From: Acholoe squamosa
Lineage: Eukaryota; Annelida; Polychaeta; Phyllodocida; Polynoidae
Direction of reading: 5' to 3'
Assembly (NCBI GenBank): GCA_949317995.1
Contig: OX439046.1
Coordinates: forward strand, 39,716,002-39,780,001
DNA: 64,000 bases
Positions 32,721-42,502 of this stretch are shown here, in pieces. Made by a program: the position numbers and the translations under genes. The notes below the pieces were generated by a model that saw only the letters and a program-made list of their open reading frames with translations, did no database searches and was not told where the DNA came from. Within the stretch, counting starts at the first letter, position 1; each line of letters starts with the position of its first letter.

Positions 32721-35578
32721 CTACGAGGGACAGGTTTTTCAGCCATACATTCTGGAGCATAATGCCCCAGTTTCTGGCATCTGAAACATCTCCTCTGGGA
32801 TTTGTCAACTCTCGGTCTCTTTAGAGCTTCTGTTAATCCGGCTAATAATGTTTCCATCATGTTAGTCGGAGCAACAGTGGCTGCTACAGTTGGGTTCGCC
32901 GTAGAGGCTACACTGCCAGGTTGAGTTGATCCGGAAGCTGTTTTACCAGCAACTGATCCTCCTCTCCCTCTCGAATGTACTTTCCTATACCGCTTTTGTC
33001 GGTAATATTTTCCAGCTACATGCACTGAACCAATATAATCTCCGTTTTCATCGGAGACATATTCATCATTCTCATCAACTTCATTCGATTCAACCGGAGC
33101 TAATTGGGAAGTATCGTATACCGGAGCAGGTGTACCTCCGTATTGGAATGGAGCTGCTCTTATTGGATTAGGTCCGAGACCTACCAGACGTTTCTTCATG
33201 TCATGTCCATCGATTGCTATGAACAGATCACTGAAGGAAGTGTCATCTTTCCAAGAGTCCCAGACCACTTGCTTGTGATCCGGATCACGCAATCCACTGT
33301 AGAATTGTATAAACAATTCTTGTAGATAACAATCATCATCATGAGCCCAATTTGGACGTGCTTTCGAAAGCAAGTCCTGTAGCTCCAAACCAAAGACTTT
33401 GTGTGATTCTTTAGGTTTTTGTGTCCTCTTCTTAAAGCTTACCCACGGATCTTCTCTAACGATTGATCCGAAAAGGTATGCGGCACATTCGACCAATTGA
33501 TCATAGGTACCATATATTCCGTAAGCTGCTCTCCATTGGTTGAGAGCTACTTTTCCGCCTTTATTTAACCAACAAATCAAATATGGCAGAGCTTCTTCTT
33601 TTGTCCAGCCACTACAATTGACTTCGTCAACAAAAGCTTGATACCTGTCCTTCCATGGATCATTAGAATCATATGGAGGGGGTATCCGTGCCTGCCTACG
33701 TGCCGGATTATTACATCCGCGTAGTCTATCTGCTTCTCGCATGCTCCAGTTCATGACTTCCATGCCGTCTGCTCCCTTTCGGTAGCAGTCAATGCCAAGG
33801 TTTTGTATACATTGGCTTCTATCAAAGATGGTTTGCATCCCTGCAGGCATAGAAGTTCTCCTGTTAGGTTTCCTGCCATCTCCTCCTGATCCTGATCCTC
33901 CGAATCCGGATCCTCCTGGGCCGCCTGGAGGGTTTCCTCCTGGTGGACCATTATTATTATAGCCTCCAGATGAACCACCAGGGTATCCACTATTGTGACC
34001 GGTGTTTCCAGAAGAAGCATATCTAGGGTAAGAATCATTTTGATTCCATCCCTGGTTATAGCTATTACCATTCTGATAATTGCCACTTCCCGATGGATTA
34101 TAATTATTTCTATATCCATAGGAAGATGTTCTCGGTTGGTACGTACCGCCGTTGATATTGTTTTGTGGCGGATTTGGTCTCGGAAAACGTCCATCAGTAG
34201 GACCATTACCAGAACCTGGGGGTGGATTCGGTAATCTTGGTACTGCTGGTGTACTGTGGCCGGGTTGGGGGAAATATGAAGGTGGTGTCAACATATGTCT
34301 CATTGGTCCGGGTGCTCTTGGTTGTGCCACGGGTGAATTATTATTATTCCCTGTAGCACCATCGTGAGTCGCTTTGATTTTGTGACTCAAATCTGGTATG
34401 GGTGGTGCTGGTCCTATCGTATCCAGCATTGGAACTACTGGTTTAGATGCGGTTCCATTTACTGCAGCATTATCCGGTTTCTTATAGATTCCGGATACCA
34501 CATTCTTGTCAGCCCCATCATCAACGAATGGGCTGTATCTAATTGGGGTTGCATCTTTAGATGTCTTTCCCAACATTGTAGATACCACAGCTGGGTCTAT
34601 ATTACCTATAGTTAACTGAGCTGCTTCTACATATTTATCTAGAGTTATTGCAGTGGCCTGCAATTCCTGAAGCTCATTCGTGAGTTTCTGTCTATCCTCC
34701 TCCAGTTGTTTGTTGTAAGCTATGATGCCTACCCGGATGGTTTCATTATCTTCAGCTTGTTTACTGCACTGAAGTTTCAATTTATCCAACTCCTCCTGAT
34801 AATGGCGAATTTCGGATTCGAATTTTGTCTTATCAAGGTTTAGTTGGTCGTTCGTATCTATGTATGTTTGGATACGAATGTGCCTATTATCATATTCTTT
34901 ATTGAATGAATCTCTCATAGATTGAAGTTTTAGTTCTTCACTCTCGAGTTCTTTCATGTACTCGCTCCTTCTGGCTTCGAATTCCTTTCGCATGCCAGTT
35001 AGGTCCTCTTCCATTTGAAGTTTTTCATGCAATACTTCATCCTTAGCTTTGACCAAGGTATTTAAATTCTCGTTCAAAGTTACATAAGTTTCATTCAACA
35101 ACAGGACATCCGGTCGTTTTAATTCTTCACCTTCCGGTACCGCATAGGTTAAGTCGCCATCTATAGCGCTATAATCTAATATTGGTAATTCGGGTCTGGG
35201 TAACCTATAAGGTAGTTCTCCGAATGTTACCCTTTTTCGCATTGGTGCCGGATGTTCTGGGTTAGTACTACCACCGACTTCGAACATCGAATCACATAAT
35301 TCGTCAACAATTGAATGCTGGCCTATTAAGTTACTATGTCTCTGTATGGACTGTTCGCGTCGTACAGAGTCTGGCAGATTCTCTTCACTATCATTATAGT
35401 GGGGTCCGGGATCTCTCCAGGATGCTGATTCTGCATCTTGTGAGTCCGAATGGGCTTGGAGCATTAGCGATCCATTTCCATTCTCTTGGGCAAGTGATTG
35501 CCCTGCTGGGTTAGCTTCCCTAAGGGTGTCTAACCCATGTACTAGCCGTTCGGACGTTATAACGTCCGGGCTATACAC
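32681..35578 (-). CDS. gag: Gag polyprotein of TE-B (coiled coil, capsid-like region, zinc knuckle)
   Basis: About 965 residues. Order: an acidic N-terminal part; a long coiled coil at roughly residues 152-335; a Pro/Gly/Asn-rich flexible linker (about 390-580); a capsid-like helical region (about 590-800, NLGIDCYRKG ... EALPYLICWLNKGG ... SYRDPD-like parts); and one CCHC zinc knuckle (CFRCQKLGHYAPEC, about residue 930), the usual RNA-binding motif of Gag. There is no ATG near the 5' end. The first in-frame ATG is at 35464, yet the preceding 38 codons are conserved in TE-A. The frame opens at 35620. A CTG at 35579-35581 has A at -3 and G at +4 and is a candidate start. The coiled coil is unusual for a Ty3/gypsy Gag and may drive oligomerisation (inference). 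The frame ends TAA at 32681-32683 just after a likely frameshift site. Confidence 0.85.
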   Translation of the reverse strand: MYSPDVITSERLVHGLDTLREANPAGQSLAQENGNGSLMLQAHSDSQDAESASWRDPGPHYNDSEENLPDSVRREQSIQRHSNLIGQHSIVDELCDSMFEVGGSTNPEHPAPMRKRVTFGELPYRLPRPELPILDYSAIDGDLTYAVPEGEELKRPDVLLLNETYVTLNENLNTLVKAKDEVLHEKLQMEEDLTGMRKEFEARRSEYMKELESEELKLQSMRDSFNKEYDNRHIRIQTYIDTNDQLNLDKTKFESEIRHYQEELDKLKLQCSKQAEDNETIRVGIIAYNKQLEEDRQKLTNELQELQATAITLDKYVEAAQLTIGNIDPAVVSTMLGKTSKDATPIRYSPFVDDGADKNVVSGIYKKPDNAAVNGTASKPVVPMLDTIGPAPPIPDLSHKIKATHDGATGNNNNSPVAQPRAPGPMRHMLTPPSYFPQPGHSTPAVPRLPNPPPGSGNGPTDGRFPRPNPPQNNINGGTYQPRTSSYGYRNNYNPSGSGNYQNGNSYNQGWNQNDSYPRYASSGNTGHNSGYPGGSSGGYNNNGPPGGNPPGGPGGSGFGGSGSGGDGRKPNRRTSMPAGMQTIFDRSQCIQNLGIDCYRKGADGMEVMNWSMREADRLRGCNNPARRQARIPPPYDSNDPWKDRYQAFVDEVNCSGWTKEEALPYLICWLNKGGKVALNQWRAAYGIYGTYDQLVECAAYLFGSIVREDPWVSFKKRTQKPKESHKVFGLELQDLLSKARPNWAHDDDCYLQELFIQFYSGLRDPDHKQVVWDSWKDDTSFSDLFIAIDGHDMKKRLVGLGPNPIRAAPFQYGGTPAPVYDTSQLAPVESNEVDENDEYVSDENGDYIGSVHVAGKYYRQKRYRKVHSRGRGGSVAGKTASGSTQPGSVASTANPTVAATVAPTNMMETLLAGLTEALKRPRVDKSQRRCFRCQKLGHYAPECMAEKPVPRRQESVSGVSTEEN
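32684..32690 (-). promoter_or_regulatory. Candidate -1 ribosomal frameshift site between gag and pol (TE-B)
   Basis: Minus-strand GGAAAAC directly precedes the gag stop (TAA), and pol is open in the -1 frame across it. About six bases further on, a G-rich arm can pair with GGGATCCC downstream to form a bulged hairpin. TE-D has the same heptamer at the same place. It is not a perfect X-XXY-YYZ slippery site, so the exact mechanism is open. Confidence 0.55.
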
Positions 35579-35587
35579 CAGAATTAA

Positions 35588-35602
35588 CTGGTCACGGCAC
35601 CA
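35588..35602 (-). promoter_or_regulatory. Primer-binding site of TE-B
   Basis: Minus-strand TGGTGCCGTGACCAG starts one base after the 5' LTR. Identical in TE-A and TE-D. The primer tRNA was not identified. Confidence 0.8.
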
Positions 35603-35603
35603 G

Positions 35604-35980
35604 TGTAAGGGTTTGTGGCCTTACGGACCTGGGGGGTTCGGGTCTTACGATTCGGAAAGAAAGAGTAAGACAGTATTCCAAGTGTATGCCAACGGTTAGG
35701 TTTATTACTTAATGCACACTCACGGCTGCCGAATGATATCAAAGGGGCAGCTAATATTAAAAGACAGTGGTTTACATAGTGTGGAGGCCAGAAGGGCCTC
35801 TGACGTAGCGGCTGAGCCCTGGGCTTTATATACGGACCCAGGTGTTCGTCGTCAGATGTCCCCACAGACCCGGATCGGTGCTGCCACCTATCCGGAACCT
35901 GAGGAACGTCCGACGACTCGACTCACCCGCCACGTCAGACGGTACCCAACTCCTATGGTTTAGTAAAGTGTACCTCTAGG
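35604..35980 (-). repeat. 5' LTR of TE-B
   Basis: Identical by eye to the 3' LTR (23142-23518) for 375 bp. At the outer edge the last two bases are GG where the other copy has CA. TATA-like and AATAAA motifs are in the same positions as in the other LTR. Confidence 0.92.
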
Positions 35981-36195
35981 ATATAGTGCATTTAGAGCTT
36001 ATTTCCCATTTTCAGTTGTACACATCAACCTATGTTTGACAAGCAATTACAGCAAAACTACTGGGGATATGTTAGCTCAAGATATCTCATTTTAAAGCCC
36101 ATGACTTAAACCTTAAAAAGCCATTTCCCCCCAGGAGGCATGTTTTCCCTCACCTGGCCACAGATACTTTTGTAGAGGTCGGCGAAAACGTACTT

Positions 36196-36266
36196 GGAAA
36201 CACTGGGCTTCGAACCTGGGACCTCTCAACTTGCAAGCGAGTGCTCTACCACTGAGCTACATCCCC
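36196..36266 (-). repeat. tRNA-derived SINE head (tRNA-like sequence)
   Basis: On the minus strand GGGGATGTAGCTCAGTGGTA gives a good box A, D-stem GCTC/GAGC, and GGTTCGAAGCC gives box B. The acceptor arms (GGGGATG and TGTTTCC) pair fully if wobble is allowed. The anticodon loop TTGCAAG would read GCA, but the anticodon and T stems have mismatches, so it is not a working tRNA gene. The surrounding 36130-36400 is probably the SINE body. Confidence 0.55.
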
Positions 36267-36780
36267 AGACCTGACATTGTCTACCTTCCACCTACACCTG
36301 GATTGGTATGACACACACTAGGGGAGCAGTGAAGACCAGGCTACCGGCTCCTGAGAGTCGGTCTACCGGGTAGAGGGATTTCCGGTCCCCTACACTTTGA
36401 ATGTGTAACATGCTGCTGAACCTAAGGACATTCTTCCTTGCACTCTAGGAATAGTGTGCATATGTACAATATGTCATATTCCATAGGCATTAGTGAGAAT
36501 GAGAGTGTGGTGGATATTTCATTTTCACTTGATATTTTTCATTAATGAATACTGTTTTTGTACAAAAATTCAACCCCTATTTCATCACCTTTCCCTTATG
36601 ACAATTCCCCACTTACATCGACTATATTCACCAGCATTATGCCAGTATGCATTATGCACTGGGTGCATTATGAATATATAAGCTCCAACCCATCCCACAA
36701 GCCTCTAACTAAAACACCTGTCTGTGCTCTCTACCCTAAGGATCTACACCATCTAAACTTAGTAGTATAAGCACCAGTTT

Positions 36781-37090
36781 GGAATGGCAGGAATGCATGC
36801 AAAATAGGTGATTTTTTAGAACTTAAGCCAAGCTGACCCCCCTCCCCAGGGTATATCATACTCCTATCATCATGACAAGGTGGCTTTAAAGTGTTTCTTT
36901 ATGTCCCATATTGAAGTTTTTCGATGACCTTCATGAACCCATGATGACTTTCTATTAGCAGTATATGCTTCAGATTCCACGGCAAAATAGCTGATTTATC
37001 GGTACTTTAGCACAGCCAAACACCCTCCCTAGAGTAGATTTTATTGCTATAACAGCAACACTATAGGGTTTAAAGGTCTATACAGGACCT
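36781..37090 (-). repeat. Interspersed repeat, copy 2 (inverted relative to 21365-21672)
   Basis: Reverse complement of the repeat at 21365, with the same order of blocks (TAGCAGTATA, AATAGCTGATTTATCGGTAC, GATTTTATTGCTATAACAGC). The two copies flank TE-B on either side. 37091-37690 shows nothing further. Confidence 0.65.
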
Positions 37091-37709
37091 ATATTAAATT
37101 GTCTGATCAATTCATGAGCCCATAGTGACTTTCTAATAGGAATTTGAAATTATGGATTTATTATGCTTTCTTGCCCTCATTTTCAGTAACGTAATCTCCC
37201 GCGTATAAGGTGCAGCCCGCCTATAAGGCACACCTAGAGTTTTAGGATTTGATCAGAAAAATAAAAAAAATCATAACTTTTGTTCTACTGGACGGATTTT
37301 ACAAAATTCAAAAAGCTATGTGTAGCTAGTGTCCCATGGACCCCAATGAAATCCCTTTATTTCCTACCAGGACCTCAGGGGAGTGTAACATATCAAAATT
37401 AAGGTCTTGATCTCCCGCTTGTGGATTCACGAGAACTAAAACCTTGCATATAAGACGCTGCCACATACATAATTCTGAATGATCTGATTGCATTCCCTGA
37501 CCCAAGAAACATACTTTTTGACCTTTTATTTGTGTCTCTAAGATGAATAGAAGCAGAGATATGCAATCTTCAAGATTTTTGTAAACTTTTGGTGGCCATC
37601 TTGAATATCTCAATTTCCCCGAACCACCCATGAATACATCATACATCATATGGTTGCATAGACCGCATATTATTATATAGGGGTTAACTCAGCGCATAGC
37701 TAGAGCTAC

Positions 37710-37955
37710 TGAAATCCGAACCGGAAGTGACCTACTTTTGAATGCAGGAAATTTGAAATCTTGAGCTTTGATTGGTTGAGAGACCGGAAGTGATGTCATG
37801 ACCTAGTTTCTTGAGCTCTGATTGGCTGAGGGTTTCAAAGGCGGGAAATTTGAAATTTTGCAATTGAAGGCGTGAGAGACGGTTGCCATGACAACAACAA
37901 AACATAAACAAATGTGTTATTGTCATAGAATAATGATGTGACCTTGACCTTGACA
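37710..37955. promoter_or_regulatory. Cluster of promoter-type motifs
   Basis: Within 250 bp: two ETS-like ACCGGAAGTGA sites (near 37718 and 37782), a CRE-like TGATGTCATGA, two CCAAT boxes read as GATTGG (near 37768 and 37820), an E2F-like GGCGGGAAA, an RFX X-box-like GTTGCCATGACAAC (37882-37895) and a TGACCTTGACCTTGA nuclear-receptor-type site (37939-37953). No downstream coding exon is recognised on either strand, so this may be a promoter without a visible gene or a repeat. Confidence 0.35.
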
Positions 37956-37971
37956 AATGTCATTTTGACCT

Positions 37972-38195
37972 GACACCTAGCGGATATTATTGAAACTTGT
38001 TTTAGCTTAACCTAGTGGAACCCTCTTGTGGTTGAAAAAAAACACTAGTGGTGCCCTGACACCTAGTGGATATTATTGGAACTGCTCATAGCTGCATTTA
38101 GTGGAGCCCCCTTGTGGTTAAAAATTTTAGTGACACCTGACACCTAGTGGTTGTTATTGGAACTACTTATAGCTGGGTTTAGTGGAGGCTTTTGA
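37972..38195. repeat. Three tandem units of 81-86 bp
   Basis: GACACCTAG starts units at 37972, 38058 and 38139. Each contains GGATATTATTGGAACT-like and CCCTCTTGTGGTTGAAAA-like segments. Between 38196 and 40060 I see no supported gene. Confidence 0.75.
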
Positions 38196-40060
38196 AGCAC
38201 TGATTGCTTTGTACATGATCTAATTTTCTTCAGTTTTGATTGGTTGTTGACATTTGTGTTATACCTATGGAATGTTAGGGGAGATGTGATATTGATACAA
38301 TTTAACCATTACAACAAGAAATGAAATGTGTAATTAACTCACCACAACACAACACAGGTTTTTTTTAACTTGTATTTCATTTTATTTTACAGACAACCTC
38401 GACATATGAATGTGCTTTTACAAATAGGAGGTTTTGTACATATGTGACAGAAAGAGCTGTTTGCGGTTTGTGATTTTGCTCTTGTCCAATACATCAACTT
38501 TAAGATTTTATTCCAGTTATTAAAATAACACGTGCTACTGATTTTAGCTATGTTTGCAATAGCAGGTTTTATTTAATGTCTGAGTCAGAAAGTAGGCGGA
38601 GTTGTTTTGCACTTAAGCTAAATGTCCTGAAAGGTATCCTTCCTTGAAATTTAGCTAGCATGAAAAATGACTTTTTACCCCAACCAAGTCTAAAGCTGAA
38701 AGTTCCAAATGCTACACACTACACATTTTGTCATCGTTTAGATTACTTTTACAATGTCAGAACACACCCACTTTGGGGTAAATTTTCAGTTCCTGTATGC
38801 ATGTATGTTGCAAATTTTTGCACGCCAACACACCAATTTTTTACCTGTAATGTAACGTTGTTATGTTTGCAGAAGTCAATGCAAATGACAAAAACATCCC
38901 AAAAAGCCACAGTGGAGGACTTGTACATATTAACGCTAGTTAAACAGTGGTCAACAGTGTCTGGTTCAGCTCCTCTAAAATATTGAATGTTGTCTACAGG
39001 AATTGTTTCCCAGAAAAAAAGATACATTATTGCCTGGAGTAATTACAGAAGGTTTACTGTATGTTGCGCTCAACTGTAAATGGGGGCGCATATAAAACTC
39101 ACAATCACTTTTTTCTTTTTTGTTTCTTGCGCCTAGTTCTTTTTGAGATTGTATATCCCCCCTTTTTTCCTTTTTACACACACACACTGTATACACATGA
39201 CAGAATTTTACACAGGTTATGTGATAGAACACAACGTTAATGTTATCTTTTAGTAAAAGATTTTACTGTTTTACACAACTACTTTTCTTTTTGGTTACTT
39301 TTCACACAGTATACATATGGTGGTGGTGGTGCTTCCTTGGCCCGGCAATCATCCACTACTATGTTATAACAAGGTGCAGAGGGAGAACCCTCTGTAGAAG
39401 AGCACTGTAGTTTAAGGGGTGGTAGCTTCTTAGCTCTTGTTTTCAGTCTGCTTGGCATGATGACTGTGGAAATGGTGGTGGTGGTGTAGTGAAGCTGTGA
39501 TAGGTGTGGTTGCAGCAACAGCGGTAGCAGTAAAAGCGCTCGTGTGACGATCGTTGAGACGATCACCACTCCTTATAAACTGTGCTTTCCCCCCATCCCT
39601 CCAGTAGCAGCTTAATGAGCCTGTATATGAAACCCTGTTTTGTTTAGATAAGACCGCCCGCCAAGTTGCCACTGTGTGCAGTGCGTCAAGCAGCTCCCAC
39701 CCCCAGTATGTATTACCCCCCTCCCCCTTTTTCCCCCACCCCCCACTAAAACTGACCACTGAGTTGCCACTGTGAGCATTGACGGTGCAAGACTCCTGCT
39801 TCACTACCTCTGAGCTTATCCAATTCTCACAAAAGAGAAACGGAGGTTTTTATTTCAGACATAAGGGGTGGTGTAGAACAAGGTAAGCTGTTTTAACTGT
39901 GGCAGTATTGCCCTGAACAGCATCCTTTAGACACGTTTGTTCCTCCCAATTTAAATTTTAGAGAGTTTCCTTCAAAACATCACAGCACCTTTGATAAAGA
40001 ATGGCAAACACTCCTTTTGTCCATCTATTAAAAAAAATTACCACAAGAAAGTTTTAAAAA

Positions 40061-41500
40061 TTGGCAGGTAGCAGGGATTGAGCTTACTCACAATGTTGTA
40101 ATGCACATTATGAGACCTAAAATTGATCAGGGATTGAGCTTACTCACAATGTTGTAATGAGACGTTACACCATATGCTGTACGTCCTCAATCTCTTTCAC
40201 AAGTACAAAAGGGTGAAATTGACCACTCCTCGCTAGGCTGTTGTCATATATTGAGGGTGGTAACTAAAATATCCGCTGAAGGTTGCAAAGTGGTCCCAGC
40301 TTATCCCGTTAACCATTTTACCTCTCACTGAAGACAAAATTTAACAGTGCAGTTTCCCATAGTTTCCATGTCTTTTCACTCATCATTTTACATGGCACAC
40401 AATTAAAATATGTTCCCATACAGCATGTTGAAAACTAGTAGTATACATCCCATGCATGCTGCATCACTGCCATTGGCATCTGTCCTCCAGGATCAAAAGA
40501 CAAGTTTGGTTTTCAGCCTCCAGTCACACTCATTCATAACATTTTCCCACCACAATCCCCCCCCCCATTCCACAACAACAACAAACCGCTGCACACTGGT
40601 CTGTGCTTGTATAATAAATGATTTTATGTTTGAGCTAACATGAAGGGTAGTCATGTACCTTCTCACCATACACCTCAAATCCCACTCGTAATAACATTCT
40701 CTGCCATTGACGCGCGTGTGCTCCAGGATTAAAAAGAGACAGGTGTAAGATTTACCCATGAAGGAAGGTCAGCTTTTACATCCTCCCGGTTTACTCAACA
40801 TCATTAATGTGTTCAAACTTATGAATTTACACCCTGTTTGCATAATAATCGATTCCATGTATAAGCTAAAAGAATATCTGGCAAGCCACGCCAAGGCCTA
40901 TGGCGCATGCTCCCGGTTCGTTCATCATAACATTCTCCATAATGAACGACCCTATCAACATGTTCCAATTAGCCTTTTACATAGTACACCCTGCCATGGG
41001 ATGCATGCCATATGTTTTAGGATCAAAGGGGAAAACCCCCAGTCCCACTCATCATAACATTCCCCCACCACAACTTGCCAGCGTCTAACACTGGACACCG
41101 CTCCGTACTTGTATAATAATAAACAAATTTTGCTTTCAGGAGTTAGGATCAAAAGAAAAGGCAACAAAGTTTACCCCCTCCCCACAACATAACATTCTCC
41201 CCTTCACAAGGTTACAAAAACAAACGACCCTAAAAGGTGGTCCTACCAGAACCTGGCGAGGTCGACAAAGGACCTTACTAATGTGGTTTCTCAGTGTAAT
41301 TTTTATAGGTGTGGTCAGTGGTTTTCAAACAAATGACCCTTCTGACACTTTGACACCTTTCAGGGGTTAACTCAGCACATAGCTACAGCTACTGAAATCT
41401 GTTTGATTCTTATAGGTATGGTCAGTGGTTTTCAAACAAATGACCCTTCTGACACTTTGACCCCCTTCCTCCAGGGTTGCTAATTCAAAACGTACAGAGA
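40061..41500. repeat. Diverged interspersed and tandem repeats
   Basis: Several related segments: GGGATTGAGCTTACTCACAA twice (40074 and 40131), two copies of GTGGTCAGTGGTTTTCAAAC-type sequence (41303-41354 and 41411-41462), and repeated TCCCACTCATCATAACATTC words. Parts recur at 61640-62200, on the far side of the TE-C/TE-D complex. GGGGTTAACTCAGC at 41363 also recurs at 37681. Confidence 0.5.
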
Positions 41501-41559
41501 AACCGCACACTCCAGGTCTAAACGTTCTTATGGTCTCTAATATAGTACTTTATATGGTA

Positions 41560-42144
41560 CTCCAGTAGTGGATCCTATATAGACTTTATTAAACTTGTTA
41601 AATCAATAGATATTAAAAAACCATCAGCTATAAAGCATTGTAAATCTTTTGTTATAAAAGATTCCTTGTTTGCTATTCCAGATATCTTCAGGTCATTGTA
41701 TAGTAAGTGCTTGGCATCAGCCACTTTCCCTGATGACTGGAAATTAGCTACAGTTATACCCCTAACTAAAAAGGCGACCTCCATGAATGTTGAGGATCTT
41801 AGACCCATTAGTCTATTGCCTATCACAGGAAAATTACTTGAAAGAATTGTTTGTAAAAGATTACAATTGTACATGGAGAGACAAAATCTATTGTGCCCAA
41901 CTCAACATGGTTATAGAAAAGGTCATTCTATGCAGACTGCTATTACTGAACATCTTAAAACAGTTATTGATAACTTTATTATTAATAAACCAACCTATTT
42001 TCTATATATTGACTTCAAAAAAGCTTTTGATACAGTCTCACATCCAAAATTGTTGCAAAAATTACATGCTTTAGGATAATAAACATGTGATTTTTTCAAA
42101 AATTATTTATCAAATCGACAACAGTGTACTTTAGCTAATGATAT
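41560..42144 (+). pseudogene. Non-LTR retrotransposon (LINE) reverse transcriptase fragment
   Basis: The open frame from about 41560 encodes a typical LINE RT N-terminal half: SLYSKCLASATFPDDWKLATVIPLTKK, then DLRPISLLPITGKLLERIV, QHGYRKGHSMQTAI and IDFKKAFDTVSH (motif A with its catalytic Asp). Two stop codons follow LHALG (42077-42082), after which the same frame still reads FFKNYLSNRQQCTLAND. It is cut at 42144/42145 by the LTR of TE-C, and no YADD part follows. The jockey/I-like side of LINEs is suggested by the motif style, but the clade is not certain. The fragment is dead. Confidence 0.85.
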
Positions 42145-42502
42145 TGTAGTGGTTCGGATTAATGTCTCGACTAGTTCGAAGTGAAAACCAGACAAGGTAT
42201 CTCGGGTTAGTGCAACCGGCACGTATTTATTGCGGTATATGTTTTACATCCACCTCGAAGTGTACTGCTTAGCTATAGTGCAAGCTCAGGTAAAGGTGGT
42301 CCGACTTCGTTGGCAGGTAGAGCCAGACTAACGCCTTCCCCGGCCCCAGGTAGGAGCTGGAGCGAGGCGAACAGTGCTGCCACCATCCCGCAGAAACCAG
42401 GGGTCGAGGAGACCTCTAGTGACTACCGGTGATGGGCGCACCGCTCGAAACGCCCTCTCGAGGGAGACGCTCACACTATATCACGATCTACGAGCCCCTA
42501 CA
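42145..42502 (-). repeat. 3' LTR of TE-C
   Basis: Starts TGTAGTGG and ends CCCCTACA on the plus strand. On the minus strand a purine tract (GGTGGGGGTAG) abuts its start. AATAAA on the minus strand lies at plus 42226-42231. No second copy exists in the window because the 5' end is lost. Confidence 0.75.

Larger units (their letters stand above)
23142..35980 (-). mobile_element. TE-B: apparently intact Ty3/gypsy element with an extra 3' ORF
   Basis: Order on the minus strand: 5' LTR (35604-35980), PBS, gag (to 32681), pol (32720-28485), ORF3 (27975-25027), a 1.5-kb AT-rich region, polypurine tract and 3' LTR (23142-23518). The domain order protease-RT-RNase H-integrase defines Ty3/gypsy (Metaviridae). 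At about 12.8 kb it is much longer than usual because of a large Gag and ORF3. All three frames are open and the two LTRs are identical by eye over 375 bp, so the insertion is young. No target duplication is visible; the outermost two bases of the 5' LTR read GG instead of the expected CA. Confidence 0.95.

Noticed and set aside
39279-39569. Minus-strand frame with a hydrophobic start resembling a signal peptide
   Set aside because: The start is a GTG, the first ATG is internal, and the rest is low-complexity. No support as a gene.
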